Source of the DNA: Phormidium willei BDU 130791
GTDB taxonomy: Bacteria > Cyanobacteriota > Cyanobacteriia > Cyanobacteriales > Geitlerinemataceae
Assembly: GCA_001637315.1 (NCBI GenBank)
Contig: LSZA01000048.1
Coordinates: forward strand, 1-32,436
DNA length: 32,436 nucleotides
Direction: 5' to 3'
The translations under genes were made by a program, and so were the position numbers. The notes beneath the pieces are model-generated. The model did not search any database. It was not told the DNA's origin and saw only the letters and a list, made by a program, of their open reading frames with translations. Positions 25,101 to 32,436 of the stretch are shown here, piece by piece; the first letter of the stretch is position 1; each line of letters begins with the position of its first letter.

Positions 25101-26311
25101 GTCAATGATTGCTGGCGGCGATCATACCAGGCGAAGGCGATCGCATCGAAGACGAGAAGATCGGTGAGTTCTTCGAGAGTCGGCGGTAGGGTTTTGTCGA
25201 GATCGAGGGAGGTATGTAGGCGACTGGTGAGGCCATTGAGGAGGGCTTCTCGTTCGGCCCGCGCCCGGGCCTGTTCGGCGTCGTTAATTTGTCGTCCGGC
25301 GAGAATGGTCGCGAGGGCGAGGATCAAACTGAGAACGCCGGCGAGGAGGTTGAGAGATTCGAGTTGTTTTTCGATGTTCTCTTGGGGAATAACGAGGATA
25401 ACGGTCCAGTTGGGAGATTCAATGGGGTAATGGGCGAAATAGATGGTCTCACCGTTGAGGGTTCCCTGTTGCAAGATGTCCGGGTTGAGATCGCCAAGGA
25501 GAAGGGAGGCAAAGTCTTGGCTGAGATCGGTCGATCTCAGGTCGGCTGATCTTAGTTTGAGGGATTCGGGGAGCTGAGTTTGAAGGACGACGTTGGTGAT
25601 GGGAGCGTTATCCGAGTCGAAGGCTAGGGTGTAGCTATTGTCTCCGTATTGGATTTGATTGAGGGTAAGGATGAACTCCTCGATACTAATTCCACCGATG
25701 AGGGCCTGGGTGGGAGACGCTTGAGGAACGCCGTCAGTGGGGTTGGGATTTGGGGTTAGGGGAAGAGCAAAGCCAATCAGCGGTTCACCAATGGCCCGGC
25801 CAATGATGGGGTTGCTAAAGGTGATCTGTCCCTGTTCCATGGCGGTCTGGAAGTGCTGGCGATCGGCGATTTCTCCGGTTTGCTGTTGATGGTTACGAAA
25901 TTCTCCTTCGCTGTTGGCGATCGCCAAGCTAATAAAACTATCGAGGCGATCGACTTCTTGGGCTAGATAGGGTTGAATCTGCTCCCAGTCTCGGGAACGG
26001 AGGGTGGGGCTGTTGGCTAACGCTTCGAGGTAAAAGGTCTGGGTTTGAAACCAGTCTTGGAGTTCTTGTCCGCCTTCGCGGACTTCGCTGATGGCTCCCT
26101 GGCTGATATTTTTCAGTAATAGTTCTCGTACGAGGGTGTAACTGATCCAGGCGGTGAGGCTGACGCTGATGGCTAGGGTTCCAAACAATCCATACACTAA
26201 GAGGTTACGAGGCCGCCATCCAGATTGGTGTCGTTGTCGCCAACGTCGCCAGAGTTTTTGGGGTTGTAGATAATCCATAAGGAGGGGGTCGGATGGGAGT
26301 GGCCAGGTCAT
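22199..26311 (-). CDS. Hybrid histidine kinase with sensor, GAF, PAS, kinase, two REC and HPt domains
   Basis: 1370 residues. Membrane segment 1 at about 38-60, an extracytoplasmic Cache-like sensor region (62-318) and membrane segment 2 (about 320-339). Then a GAF domain (360-510), a PAS domain (520-635), and HisKA with H660 in NMSHEIRTPMNGV. The ATPase lobe has N778, DTGVGIP (810-816) and GGTGLGLA (839-846). The first receiver (898-1020) has phospho-acceptor D954 and K1008, but its acidic pocket reads AAEN instead of the usual two acidic residues. The second receiver is canonical (E1059/D1060, D1104, K1158). A Ser/His-rich linker (1180-1255) leads to an HPt domain with H1313 in AHRLKGAAANVGA. 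All parts of a multistep phosphorelay are therefore in one protein, together with an unconventional first receiver. ATG 26278 is an alternative start. Confidence 0.93.
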   Translation of the reverse strand: MTWPLPSDPLLMDYLQPQKLWRRWRQRHQSGWRPRNLLVYGLFGTLAISVSLTAWISYTLVRELLLKNISQGAISEVREGGQELQDWFQTQTFYLEALANSPTLRSRDWEQIQPYLAQEVDRLDSFISLAIANSEGEFRNHQQQTGEIADRQHFQTAMEQGQITFSNPIIGRAIGEPLIGFALPLTPNPNPTDGVPQASPTQALIGGISIEEFILTLNQIQYGDNSYTLAFDSDNAPITNVVLQTQLPESLKLRSADLRSTDLSQDFASLLLGDLNPDILQQGTLNGETIYFAHYPIESPNWTVILVIPQENIEKQLESLNLLAGVLSLILALATILAGRQINDAEQARARAEREALLNGLTSRLHTSLDLDKTLPPTLEELTDLLVFDAIAFAWYDRRQQSLTLAYHHPQNSRLFAETRQFNAADPQKDLDSQLRNGETVSLIRQPQGESITLQHGHYSAFPVINRLGTPGYLLCHHGLPIPINDNEEDLMRRVVAQLAIALTQAHLHAETQRAVISLEREQQQLRQVVTNAPVAMAMFDSQMRYLAYSEKWVSDYQLQDQDLLGQSLDQIFPDLPDDRHQAHQEALQGQVITEPELTWQRQDGDLLYLRSAIHPWYNPEGEIGGIIAVTDRIDDLVKARLEAERAAQFKAEFLANMSHEIRTPMNGVMGMTSLLSRTQLSRQQRDYVTTISRSAQHLLTLINDILDFSKLEAGEMELDAIDFDLDRCIEDIVDVMATQVEDKVGLELATLIDPNVPRHLRGDPARLRQVLLNLVSNAIKFTERGEVVIQAALQSERHNSATIRFAVRDTGVGIPKSAQTKLFQSFSQVDASTTRQYGGTGLGLAISQQLVHLMKGEIGVESVEGIGSIFWFTVPLELADSTPSSALPQMPLNISRLRLLVAAENATTRQSVRYLVQSWGISHITEVGTGSNALETLKESAERSQPYNVLILDLQLSDIDRDKFLAEIRAYPLLRTTKIVVMSNFKDRPTAEAFLEAGAAASYFLKPVRASRLFDALITAVAPQLHLERNPDSDTEFFDPELPLPSKRFSHIKLLVVEDHPTNQQVIISQLQELGAVQIDCASNGKEALTLCHETHYDLVLMDCQMPILDGYEATQELRRREADRDRHTIVIALTAHAMPTDREQCLKAGMDDYISKPVDWDVLLETLERWTTHPAAEGDRSSNDTKFVTMSHDPAAPNHHLHLHSQSSLPTREPLPRSSADASGNLSRSNPDSSQDSNESNSCVETSQMSQDTANPQPPLDLERLARVSRGKISLQKRLLQAFVDATEEDLKALKAALEEQDGDRLSEIAHRLKGAAANVGATLMSDQSADLEQAAQKPNFEQVASQLTVLLKQWQEIQNFMETLELS

Positions 26312-26481
26312 TAGGTTCTGCGTGAAGGAATGAATGAGATCTCTCTCGCTGAGAGGGTGGCTCTCGTCGATTAGGCTAACCTCAATGGCGATGCTACGGA
26401 TTCCGAACGCCTCATGATTTCAGAGTTTGTTTAGGTCTAGGGGGTGACGTGGGGTGACGGGCGATCGCGGTTCTGTAAACT

Positions 26482-26551
26482 CATGCAAACCTACGCAAAG
26501 TTACGTAAGGTTGCGTAAATTTACGTTAATTTACGTTAACTTACGCAGAAC
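26482..26551. repeat. 10-bp periodic array, consensus TACGTAAA-like, seven units
   Basis: Seven consecutive 10-bp units: CATGCAAACC, TACGCAAAGT, TACGTAAGGT, TGCGTAAATT, TACGTTAATT, TACGTTAACT, TACGCAGAAC. An eighth weak unit, TCTGTAAACT, lies directly before (26472-26481). The units vary but keep the TACG-A core in strict 10-bp register, close to one DNA helical turn. Confidence 0.8.
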
Positions 26552-26680
26552 AGGCTTCGTTTTTGCTTAAGTTTTATATTTTCTTTAGATTTGAGTTTTG
26601 ATTTTAACAGAGATGCGAGTTAAAGACAATTGAATCGGGTGTGTTGGTTCGGTGGAGTGGTCTAGTGGAGTCGTCTCTGA

Positions 26681-26713
26681 GGCGGTTCAGTGGCAGTTCA
26701 GGGGCGGTTCAGG
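26681..26713. repeat. 11-bp tandem repeat x3
   Basis: GGCGGTTCAGT (26681-26691), GGCAGTTCAGG (26692-26702) and GGCGGTTCAGG (26703-26713) follow one another without gaps. They lie just beyond the 3' end of the double-GAF kinase gene. Confidence 0.7.
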
Positions 26714-26781
26714 TCACTAGCCCTCAAAAGGTCAGGGGCGATAGGTTTCAGGTCTTGGGTAGGGAAATCATCGAGTTGAAA

Positions 26782-29019
26782 CTAGGCTTTGATGAGATCG
26801 TCATCGTCGCCGTGAATGGGAATTTCGATCACAAATTCGGTCCCGACACCGGGTTTAGATTTAACATTTAAGTCGCCGCCATGATTTTCAACTACGATTT
26901 GATAACTGACGGATAGTCCTAAGCCTGTCCCTTTTCCGGGAGACTTGGTCGTAAAGAAGGGATCAAAAATGCGGCGGCGAATTGGTTCAGGAATACCCAC
27001 ACCATTGTCGGCAATTCGGATGACAATAAAATCATCATTGAGTTGCTGAGTCAGGATAGCGATCGCCGGTTTTTTGTTATCGTTTTTCTGTAACGTCTTT
27101 TGTGATTTATTCTCATCATTTAACGCATCCAATGAGTTGTTGATGAGGTTCATGAAAACCTGATTAAGCTCTGCGGGATAACAGGTAATTTTCGGAAGTT
27201 TTTGGAACTTTTTAATAACCTTGATTTCATCGCCATTTCCAGTTTTAAAACGATGCTTAAGAAGCCAAAGAACACTTTCGAGTCCTTCATGAATATCAAC
27301 TGTTTTTTGCTGAGCTTCATCGAGGCGGGAAAAAATCCGTAGGGATTGAACAATTTTACGGATGCGATCAGTTCCCGTTTTCATCGAGTTAATGAGATTG
27401 GGGAGATCTTCGAGAATAAAGGGCAAATCAATCTCCTCAATACATTCGGCGATCGCCTCAGAGTTGGGATCCTCTTCGTCTTGATACAGTTCAATTAAGC
27501 CAATTAAATCCTGAGTATAGTCACGAACATAGCTGAGATTGCCATAAATGAAATTAACAGGATTGTTAATTTCATGGGCAACACCCGCCACCAATTGCCC
27601 TAATCCAGCCATCTTTTCACTGTGAATTAATTGGGTTTGAGTTTTCTGTAAATCCTGTAAGGTTTGAGCCAAGCGACGGGCTTGCATTCGCGTTTGTTCG
27701 AGGAGTTCAGCTTGTTGTAGGGCAACTCCGAGATGTTCACTAATTTGCCCCAACAAATCCAGATCTGAGGCATCCCAAGCTCGAGGATGAGCATTATGAT
27801 AGGCGGCGAGAAGTCCCCAGAGTTGATGATTTTGATAGATGGGAACAATGGCGTAGGCTTGGCATTGATAGAGCTGTAACACCTCTTGATAGGCGGGGGC
27901 GAAGTGGCTGCGATCGACGTTTTCAACGGTAAAGACTCGCCGCTGGGGAAGTTGATCAGACTGAGTTTGGTTTTTGCCGTGTTTTTGCCCCTCAATCAGT
28001 TGCTGCATATGGGAACATAGGGCCAGGTTCGTTTGCAGTTCAGGGGTTGTCGTTTGTAACTCCAATAAATGTACCCAGCCGGGGCTAACGGATTCAGCGA
28101 CAAACTGGCCCGTCCAGTCCGGGTTAAAGTAATAGACGGCCACGCGATCGACATCGAGGAGTTGGCGAACTTCGTGGGTGGTGGTACTAAAGATGGTATC
28201 AATGTCGAGCGATCGCCGAATTTTTTCGACGGTGACGGCCAAGGTTTTCTCCCGTCGGGTGGCTTTGGCCAGTTTGCGGGCCTGTTGCTGAGTACGTTGG
28301 AATAACTCAGCTTGTTTTAAAGCGACGCTGAGATTGATGCTGACGCGCTCAAGCAGTTCAATATCGTCAATCTTCCAAGAGGGTGGCTCCTGGCTATGGC
28401 AGGCACAGAGTAGACCCCAGAGAACTTGTCCCTGTAAAATCGGTACGATCGCCGAGTCAGGGGAGCCATGTTCCTCTAACACCTGAGCCGGAGACTTCCC
28501 CCGTCCCGATAGGGGAATGGTTCCGGGATTATCTAAAATATCCTGGTAGGCCAGGGTCGTAGATCGATGTCCATTGCTAGCCGATTGGACCGTATAGGTT
28601 TGGGAGTGTTGAGGGCTCGGAGCGTGATCAAGCAGAATTTGTTGGGAGCGAGTCTCGGAGGGATGAGTCGAAGGCTTGATAATCGGGGGGTGGCCCGGTT
28701 CGACGGATTCGGCGACAAATTCACCACTAAAGTCGGGATAGAAGCGATAAATGGCGATACGGTGAGCGCCGAGTAACTGGCGCAGTTCTCGGGTGGTGCT
28801 GTCAAAAATTTCTTGTAGTTCGAGGGATTCTCGAATACGAGCAATGGCGTTGGCGAGGGCGTTTTGGCGTTCAATCTGCAAACGAGCTTCTACCAGGGCC
28901 TGGGAGTCATCCGACGGCGGGCTGGTAGAGGCTTTCGCTAAAAGTTGTTTGAGGCGCTCAAATGCTGCGTCATCTTGGCAACACGATCGCACTTCATCCC
29001 ATTGATCGAGATTCAACAT
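26782..29019 (-). CDS. Double-GAF sensor histidine kinase
   Basis: 745 residues, no membrane segment. GAF1 (about 65-240) and GAF2 (about 260-440) are both of the phytochrome/cyanobacteriochrome-related type: each has the VAVYYF or IAIYRF strand, a P-D-x-(S/T)-G-x-FVAESV segment and LWGLL(C/A)A.H near the end. Neither has the Cys-His chromophore pair: GAF2 reads APAYQEV where PCHREF-like residues would stand. They are therefore probably not covalent bilin sensors. The kinase has H482 ([17 protein letters not shown]), N628 (NLINNSLDA), DNGVGIP (671-677) and [16 protein letters not shown]. The linker between GAF2 and the kinase (440-470) is a coiled coil. Its nearest relatives in the window are the neighbouring phytochrome-like kinase and the REC-kinase, suggesting local duplication. 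Confidence 0.9.
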   Translation of the reverse strand: MLNLDQWDEVRSCCQDDAAFERLKQLLAKASTSPPSDDSQALVEARLQIERQNALANAIARIRESLELQEIFDSTTRELRQLLGAHRIAIYRFYPDFSGEFVAESVEPGHPPIIKPSTHPSETRSQQILLDHAPSPQHSQTYTVQSASNGHRSTTLAYQDILDNPGTIPLSGRGKSPAQVLEEHGSPDSAIVPILQGQVLWGLLCACHSQEPPSWKIDDIELLERVSINLSVALKQAELFQRTQQQARKLAKATRREKTLAVTVEKIRRSLDIDTIFSTTTHEVRQLLDVDRVAVYYFNPDWTGQFVAESVSPGWVHLLELQTTTPELQTNLALCSHMQQLIEGQKHGKNQTQSDQLPQRRVFTVENVDRSHFAPAYQEVLQLYQCQAYAIVPIYQNHQLWGLLAAYHNAHPRAWDASDLDLLGQISEHLGVALQQAELLEQTRMQARRLAQTLQDLQKTQTQLIHSEKMAGLGQLVAGVAHEINNPVNFIYGNLSYVRDYTQDLIGLIELYQDEEDPNSEAIAECIEEIDLPFILEDLPNLINSMKTGTDRIRKIVQSLRIFSRLDEAQQKTVDIHEGLESVLWLLKHRFKTGNGDEIKVIKKFQKLPKITCYPAELNQVFMNLINNSLDALNDENKSQKTLQKNDNKKPAIAILTQQLNDDFIVIRIADNGVGIPEPIRRRIFDPFFTTKSPGKGTGLGLSVSYQIVVENHGGDLNVKSKPGVGTEFVIEIPIHGDDDDLIKA

Positions 29020-29122
29020 GGAACGTTTGGGGTCGCTTACAGGGCAAGCGTAGCCGGCCCCGAGTGTGGGACATTATCGCCTGGGGGTGACTCAATTCGA
29101 CTTGCGTAGACTCGCTTATATC

Positions 29123-31882
29123 TTAGCTGTCTATGTTAGCCGTCGCTGTGGAATTTTCGTTAGGTGGCTGAGAAGGGGTGGAGGATTGATGAATGGGAAT
29201 TTCTAGGCGAAACTCAGTACCCATCCCGGGTTGTGAGACGCATTCAAAGGCGCCATGATGTTTTTCGGTAACGATCTGGTAACTAATCGACAGGCCCAAT
29301 CCGGTGCCAATTCCGACGGGTTTGGTGGTAAAGAAGGGATCGAACACCTGCGATCGCAGGGTTTCAGGGATACCACAGCCATTATCGGTGATGGTCACGG
29401 CCACTCGGTTCTCGGCTACTTGTTGGGTGTGAATCCGAATGGTCCGTTCGGCTTTCTCCTGGTCAAAGGGATGTAGGGCATCAATGGCGTTGCTAATCAG
29501 ATTCATAAAGACCTGATTGAGTTGACCGGCATAACATTCGACGGGAGGCAAGTCTCCGTAGTCTTTGACGACGTTGATGGCGGCGCGATCGGCTTTGGCT
29601 TTGAGGCGATGGTGCAGGATGGTTAGGGTTCCTTCGATACCGTCGTGCAGGTTAACGGGTTTGAGTTCCGACTGATCTAAACGGGAGAAGTTACGCAGGG
29701 AAAGGACGATTTGGCGAATTCGCTCAGCCCCGAGTTTCATCGAACCCAGCATTCGGGGTAAATCCTCTAGGAGAAATTCGAGGTCAATCTCTTCGATGCG
29801 ATCGCAAATTTCGTCAATAGGTTGGGGGTAATGATCTTGATACAGATGTAAGAGATCCAAGAGATCTTGGGTGTACTCACTGGTATGGACGAGATTCCCG
29901 TAGATAAAGTTAACGGGATTGTTAATTTCATGGGCAACCCCAGCCACCAATTGTCCCAAGCTGGACATTTTCTCGCTTTGAATGAGCTGGGTTTGGGTTT
30001 GGGTGAGTTCTTCGAGAGCCTGTTTGAGTTGTTCGGCTTTGGCGTTGGCGCTGCGAGTGGCCCGTTGACTTTGGGCAAAGAGTTCGGCTTGGGAGATGGC
30101 GATGGAGGCGTGACGGGCCAGTTGTTCAACCTGTTCAATTTCGCGATCGCTCCACTGACGGGGGCGGCTACATTGGTGGGCGATAATCAGACCCCAGAGT
30201 TGGCGATCGCAGTGAACCGGTACAATCAGATTGGCCTGAATTTGTAAACTCTCCAGAAATTCTCGGTGACAGGGGGTGAGGTCCGCCGTCTTAATGTTGT
30301 CCATTGCCCGAGCCTGGCCGCTACTGAGGTACTTCTGTTCGAGATGTTCAGGAAAACATCCCGGTGGGGTCTCGATGCCCCAGGCAGAGCGCCAATTCCC
30401 CTGGATATCCTCGACGGTAATCCGTCCTTCTCCCCCGTCAAAGACTTGATAAACCACGGCGCGATCGGCTTTCAGGAGACTCCGCACTTCCTCGACGACG
30501 GTTTGCAAAATCTCATCTAAGTCCAAGCTACTGCGAATCTGATCCGCCACGTCAGCCATGGCTTGACTGAGATGCAAAGACTGCTGAAGTTGGAGGGTTC
30601 GCTGTTGAACTTGCCGTTCGAGGGTAGCATTGAGGGTGTTCACTTCCCGATACAGCCGATATTGCTGCACAGCGGAGGCGAACCGCTCACTCAACTCCCG
30701 GGCCAGTTGTCGATCATTGTCACTCCAGGGCTGTGCTTGACCACGATTGAGTTGTTTCCAAGCCTCAAAGGATTGACGGGGGCGTTCTTGCCGCCGATTG
30801 GTATCAAATCGCCCGGCCCACCAGATTTCTAGGTCAATTTCTTGGCGAAACACCATCAGGTAGCCTAAAAACTGTTGCCGATGATGGAGCGGTAGCACCA
30901 AGAGGCCTTTGAGTTTGGCTTGGGCAAAGGAGTCAGCCAGGGGACGTAGTTGAGGTACGTTGTCCAGGTTGGCGGTCTCTAAAATGGGATAGAGGGGAAG
31001 ATCTCGTTCAGGAAAGCTAGCGTGCCACCAAGACTTCACCGCGTCTTCGAGGGCAATCTCAGAGGTGGATTCCTTCAAACTCGGTTGTTGCCCCCGACAT
31101 AAACGCAGCGGTGAGTCTCGCTCAATATAGAGTTGACCACCTTGGCCGCCTAGGGACTCGATGGCGGCATCAATGGCGCGGCTAAACTCAATGGTTGGCT
31201 GGGCGTGCAGGAGACTGACAATTTGATTGACGGCGGCTTCCCGTTGGTGTTGCTGATGAGCTTCGGCGAGTAGGGCTGATTGAGAGATGGCAATCGAGAC
31301 TTGATCGACGACGGCTTGAATCAGTTGTAAGGTGGGCAGGTCGTACTGTCGTGGGTCGCCATGATGGGAGGCGAGAAGTCCCCAGAGTTGGTCATTATGG
31401 ATGATGGGCAAACACAGGGATGAGGCGACGCCCATGGCGGTGAGATACTCGACATGACAGGGATCGAGTTTTTTATAGTCCCGAGGTAAGAAGGCATCGT
31501 CAGCGGGACTCATGCCGATGGAACGCTCTTGGACGTTGACGATACTGCGAACCCGTTGCCGTACAAAGCGATCGCGGGCTTCGGGGGGGATGTCATCGGC
31601 GGGAAAGGTTAGTCCTAACAGGTGGGGGAGGCGATCGTTTTGAACGGCCTCGGCAATGACCGTTCCGCTACCATCGGCGTTGAAGCGATAAATTTTCACC
31701 CGATCAACTCCTAGAAACTGTCGAGTTTCTACGGCTGTTGCATCGAGGATCTCTTGCAAGTCGAGAGAGTGACGGATTCGCTGTGTTATCCGCTGCAACA
31801 AGACTTCACGATTCAGACGCTGTTTGAGATCTTCGGTTATCTTTTCTGAATTCATAGGATTGAACGGGGCAGTTCCTCTCAT
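29123..31882 (-). CDS. Cph2-like phytochrome histidine kinase with third cyanobacteriochrome GAF
   Basis: 919 residues from the ATG at 31882; ATG 31855 is equally possible and the frame runs to a TTG at 31894. GAF1 (about 25-205) has the phytochrome-type DIP motif in FPADDIPPEAR and the chromophore pair C142-H143 in LDPCHVEYLTAMGV. GAF2 (about 210-405) looks like a PHY domain: it has a tongue-like insertion with WAGR (355-358) and PRQSFEAWK (368-376). GAF3 (about 440-600) is of cyanobacteriochrome type with C538-H539 in LTPCHREFLE and a second cysteine, C509, in PGCF. A coiled linker leads to the kinase with H651, N798, D833 and FFTTKPVGIGTGLGLS. This is a PAS-less (group II) phytochrome architecture with histidine kinase output instead of the GGDEF/EAL of Synechocystis Cph2. 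It is probably a soluble light sensor. Confidence 0.88.
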   Translation of the reverse strand: MRGTAPFNPMNSEKITEDLKQRLNREVLLQRITQRIRHSLDLQEILDATAVETRQFLGVDRVKIYRFNADGSGTVIAEAVQNDRLPHLLGLTFPADDIPPEARDRFVRQRVRSIVNVQERSIGMSPADDAFLPRDYKKLDPCHVEYLTAMGVASSLCLPIIHNDQLWGLLASHHGDPRQYDLPTLQLIQAVVDQVSIAISQSALLAEAHQQHQREAAVNQIVSLLHAQPTIEFSRAIDAAIESLGGQGGQLYIERDSPLRLCRGQQPSLKESTSEIALEDAVKSWWHASFPERDLPLYPILETANLDNVPQLRPLADSFAQAKLKGLLVLPLHHRQQFLGYLMVFRQEIDLEIWWAGRFDTNRRQERPRQSFEAWKQLNRGQAQPWSDNDRQLARELSERFASAVQQYRLYREVNTLNATLERQVQQRTLQLQQSLHLSQAMADVADQIRSSLDLDEILQTVVEEVRSLLKADRAVVYQVFDGGEGRITVEDIQGNWRSAWGIETPPGCFPEHLEQKYLSSGQARAMDNIKTADLTPCHREFLESLQIQANLIVPVHCDRQLWGLIIAHQCSRPRQWSDREIEQVEQLARHASIAISQAELFAQSQRATRSANAKAEQLKQALEELTQTQTQLIQSEKMSSLGQLVAGVAHEINNPVNFIYGNLVHTSEYTQDLLDLLHLYQDHYPQPIDEICDRIEEIDLEFLLEDLPRMLGSMKLGAERIRQIVLSLRNFSRLDQSELKPVNLHDGIEGTLTILHHRLKAKADRAAINVVKDYGDLPPVECYAGQLNQVFMNLISNAIDALHPFDQEKAERTIRIHTQQVAENRVAVTITDNGCGIPETLRSQVFDPFFTTKPVGIGTGLGLSISYQIVTEKHHGAFECVSQPGMGTEFRLEIPIHQSSTPSQPPNENSTATANIDS

Positions 31883-32249
31883 CAACACTGGCAAGCCAAC
31901 TGAACAATGATGCTAAAGTTTGCGTTTGAGACGCTAGGTAGATGACGCAACGGATGGGGCGAGGCCAAGGAGTTTTATCGAGGTTAGAAATTTAAGACTA
32001 TGTTCATTATAAATAAACTCGTCGGGTCTGATCCCGATGTTCTTCAATCTTAATTCGGACTGGAGTTGTTTGGATAAGATTGAGAGACGGGAATGATTCG
32101 CTCCTAACAGATTTTATGTCATTTTGCGAGGGGTTGGTGTTCACTCTGTCTATCGGTAGTTCATGCGGGTCGGGTGGTCTGGAAGCCTATAATAAAGGGA
32201 GACCGATGTCGATCAGAGTCGTTCTCACAGATTCGGGCTTAGCTAGATC
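31883..32249. other. Divergent intergenic region
   Basis: A 367-bp spacer between the leftward phytochrome-like kinase and the rightward lipoprotein gene. A minus-strand TATAAT (32011-32006) about 125 bp upstream of the kinase could be its -10, without a good -35. An imperfect palindrome GCGTTTGAGACGC lies at 31922-31934. No coding frame is seen. Confidence 0.45.
32188..32193 (+). promoter_or_regulatory. -10 element of the lipoprotein gene
   Basis: A perfect TATAAT followed by AAAGGG lies 56 bp before the lipoprotein ATG. No clear -35 stands 17 bp upstream, so it may depend on an activator. Confidence 0.4.
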
Positions 32250-32436
32250 ATGAAATTTTTCCCTAAATTGCCATCATTGCTCGGGGTCGTCCTACTGGGC
32301 TTGCTTGCGAGCTGTCAGCCTGAGTCGCCGACTCCTCCGGACTTTGATCAATCTCAGGCGGATACGCCAACGGCTCAACCGCAGGAAACTCCGGCTACGC
32401 CGTCGGTGGGCCTGAATGCAACGCCAACTCCCACAC
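32250..32436 (+). CDS. Lipoprotein, 5' part only
   Basis: The frame starts MKFFPKLPSLLGVVLLGLLA and continues SCQPESP; it is open for 62 codons to the right edge. This is a lipoprotein signal peptide with lipobox LLAS|C (Cys at residue 22), so the protein should be lipid-anchored outside the cytoplasmic membrane. The visible mature part is a Pro/Thr/Gln-rich spacer (TPTAQPQETPATPS), typical of a flexible stalk before a folded domain that lies beyond the window. Function cannot be told. The position of the signal peptide supports this ATG although no strong ribosome binding site is visible. Confidence 0.8.
   Translation, partial: MKFFPKLPSLLGVVLLGLLASCQPESPTPPDFDQSQADTPTAQPQETPATPSVGLNATPTPT

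Larger units (their letters stand above)
26312..26781. other. Repeat-bearing intergenic region between two kinase genes
   Basis: A 470-bp spacer between two leftward kinase genes. It contains a 10-bp-periodic array (26482-26551), a triple 11-bp repeat (26681-26712), a duplicated GGGGTGACG (26440-26458) and an AT-rich stretch at 26558-26620. On the minus strand the latter contains a TATAAA-type -10 that could drive the hybrid kinase. No open frame of interest is seen. Confidence 0.6.

Noticed and set aside
26482..26551. 10-bp array as a CRISPR array or plasmid-type replication iterons
   Set aside because: CRISPR repeats are longer with unique spacers. Nothing nearby resembles a Rep gene, and the units abut without spacers.

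Overview
The window comes from a cyanobacterium, most likely a filamentous, gliding and moderately salt-tolerant one of the Oscillatoriales/Coleofasciculales type. The evidence is frequent HIP1-type GCGATCGC octamers, a carboxysome shell gene (ccmO), a Rubisco assembly factor (raf1), a glucosylglycerol osmolyte operon, hormogonium-polysaccharide (hps) genes and phytochrome-like sensor kinases. The species cannot be fixed from sequence reading alone.

Layout. 1-789 (-): 5' part of an unrecognised single-pass membrane protein that leaves the window on the left. 1161-5261 (+): osmolyte operon of a HAD phosphatase (probable GgpP), glucosylglycerol-phosphate synthase (ggpS) and FAD glycerol-3-phosphate dehydrogenase (glpD). 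5358-5429 (+): tRNA-Gly(CCC). 5470-13250 (-): pseudopilin/surface-protein operon read hpsA, hpsB, hpsC, then a FimT/GspH-like pseudopilin; it fits polysaccharide secretion and gliding. 13650-15065 (-): rpmB (L28) and raf1. 15229-16128 (+): ccmO, divergent from raf1.

16370-20670 (+): an AT-rich insert without HIP1 sites carrying a two-gene cassette. The first gene encodes a 122-residue protein that looks like a Bell-domain effector. The second encodes a 1292-residue STAND NTPase with a membrane segment, fourteen WD40 repeats (two seven-blade propellers) and a polyproline tail. The C-terminus of the small protein and the N-terminus of the NTPase carry the same short Gly/Asn-rich motif (QFxxEVKGxxxGxxN). 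This is the arrangement expected of amyloid-templated NLR-effector signalling, so the pair is a candidate regulated cell death or anti-phage system and the most interesting object in the window.

20724-31882 (-): four sensor kinase genes in one direction. They encode a REC-kinase, a very large hybrid kinase with a C-terminal HPt domain, a double-GAF kinase, and a Cph2-like phytochrome kinase with a third, cyanobacteriochrome-type GAF. A 10-bp-periodic repeat array lies in the 470-bp gap upstream of the hybrid kinase. 32250-32436 (+): start of a lipoprotein gene that leaves the window on the right.

Several translated reading frames open with TTG codons. In those cases the first in-frame ATG was chosen (hpsB, raf1, the REC-kinase and the phytochrome-like kinase).
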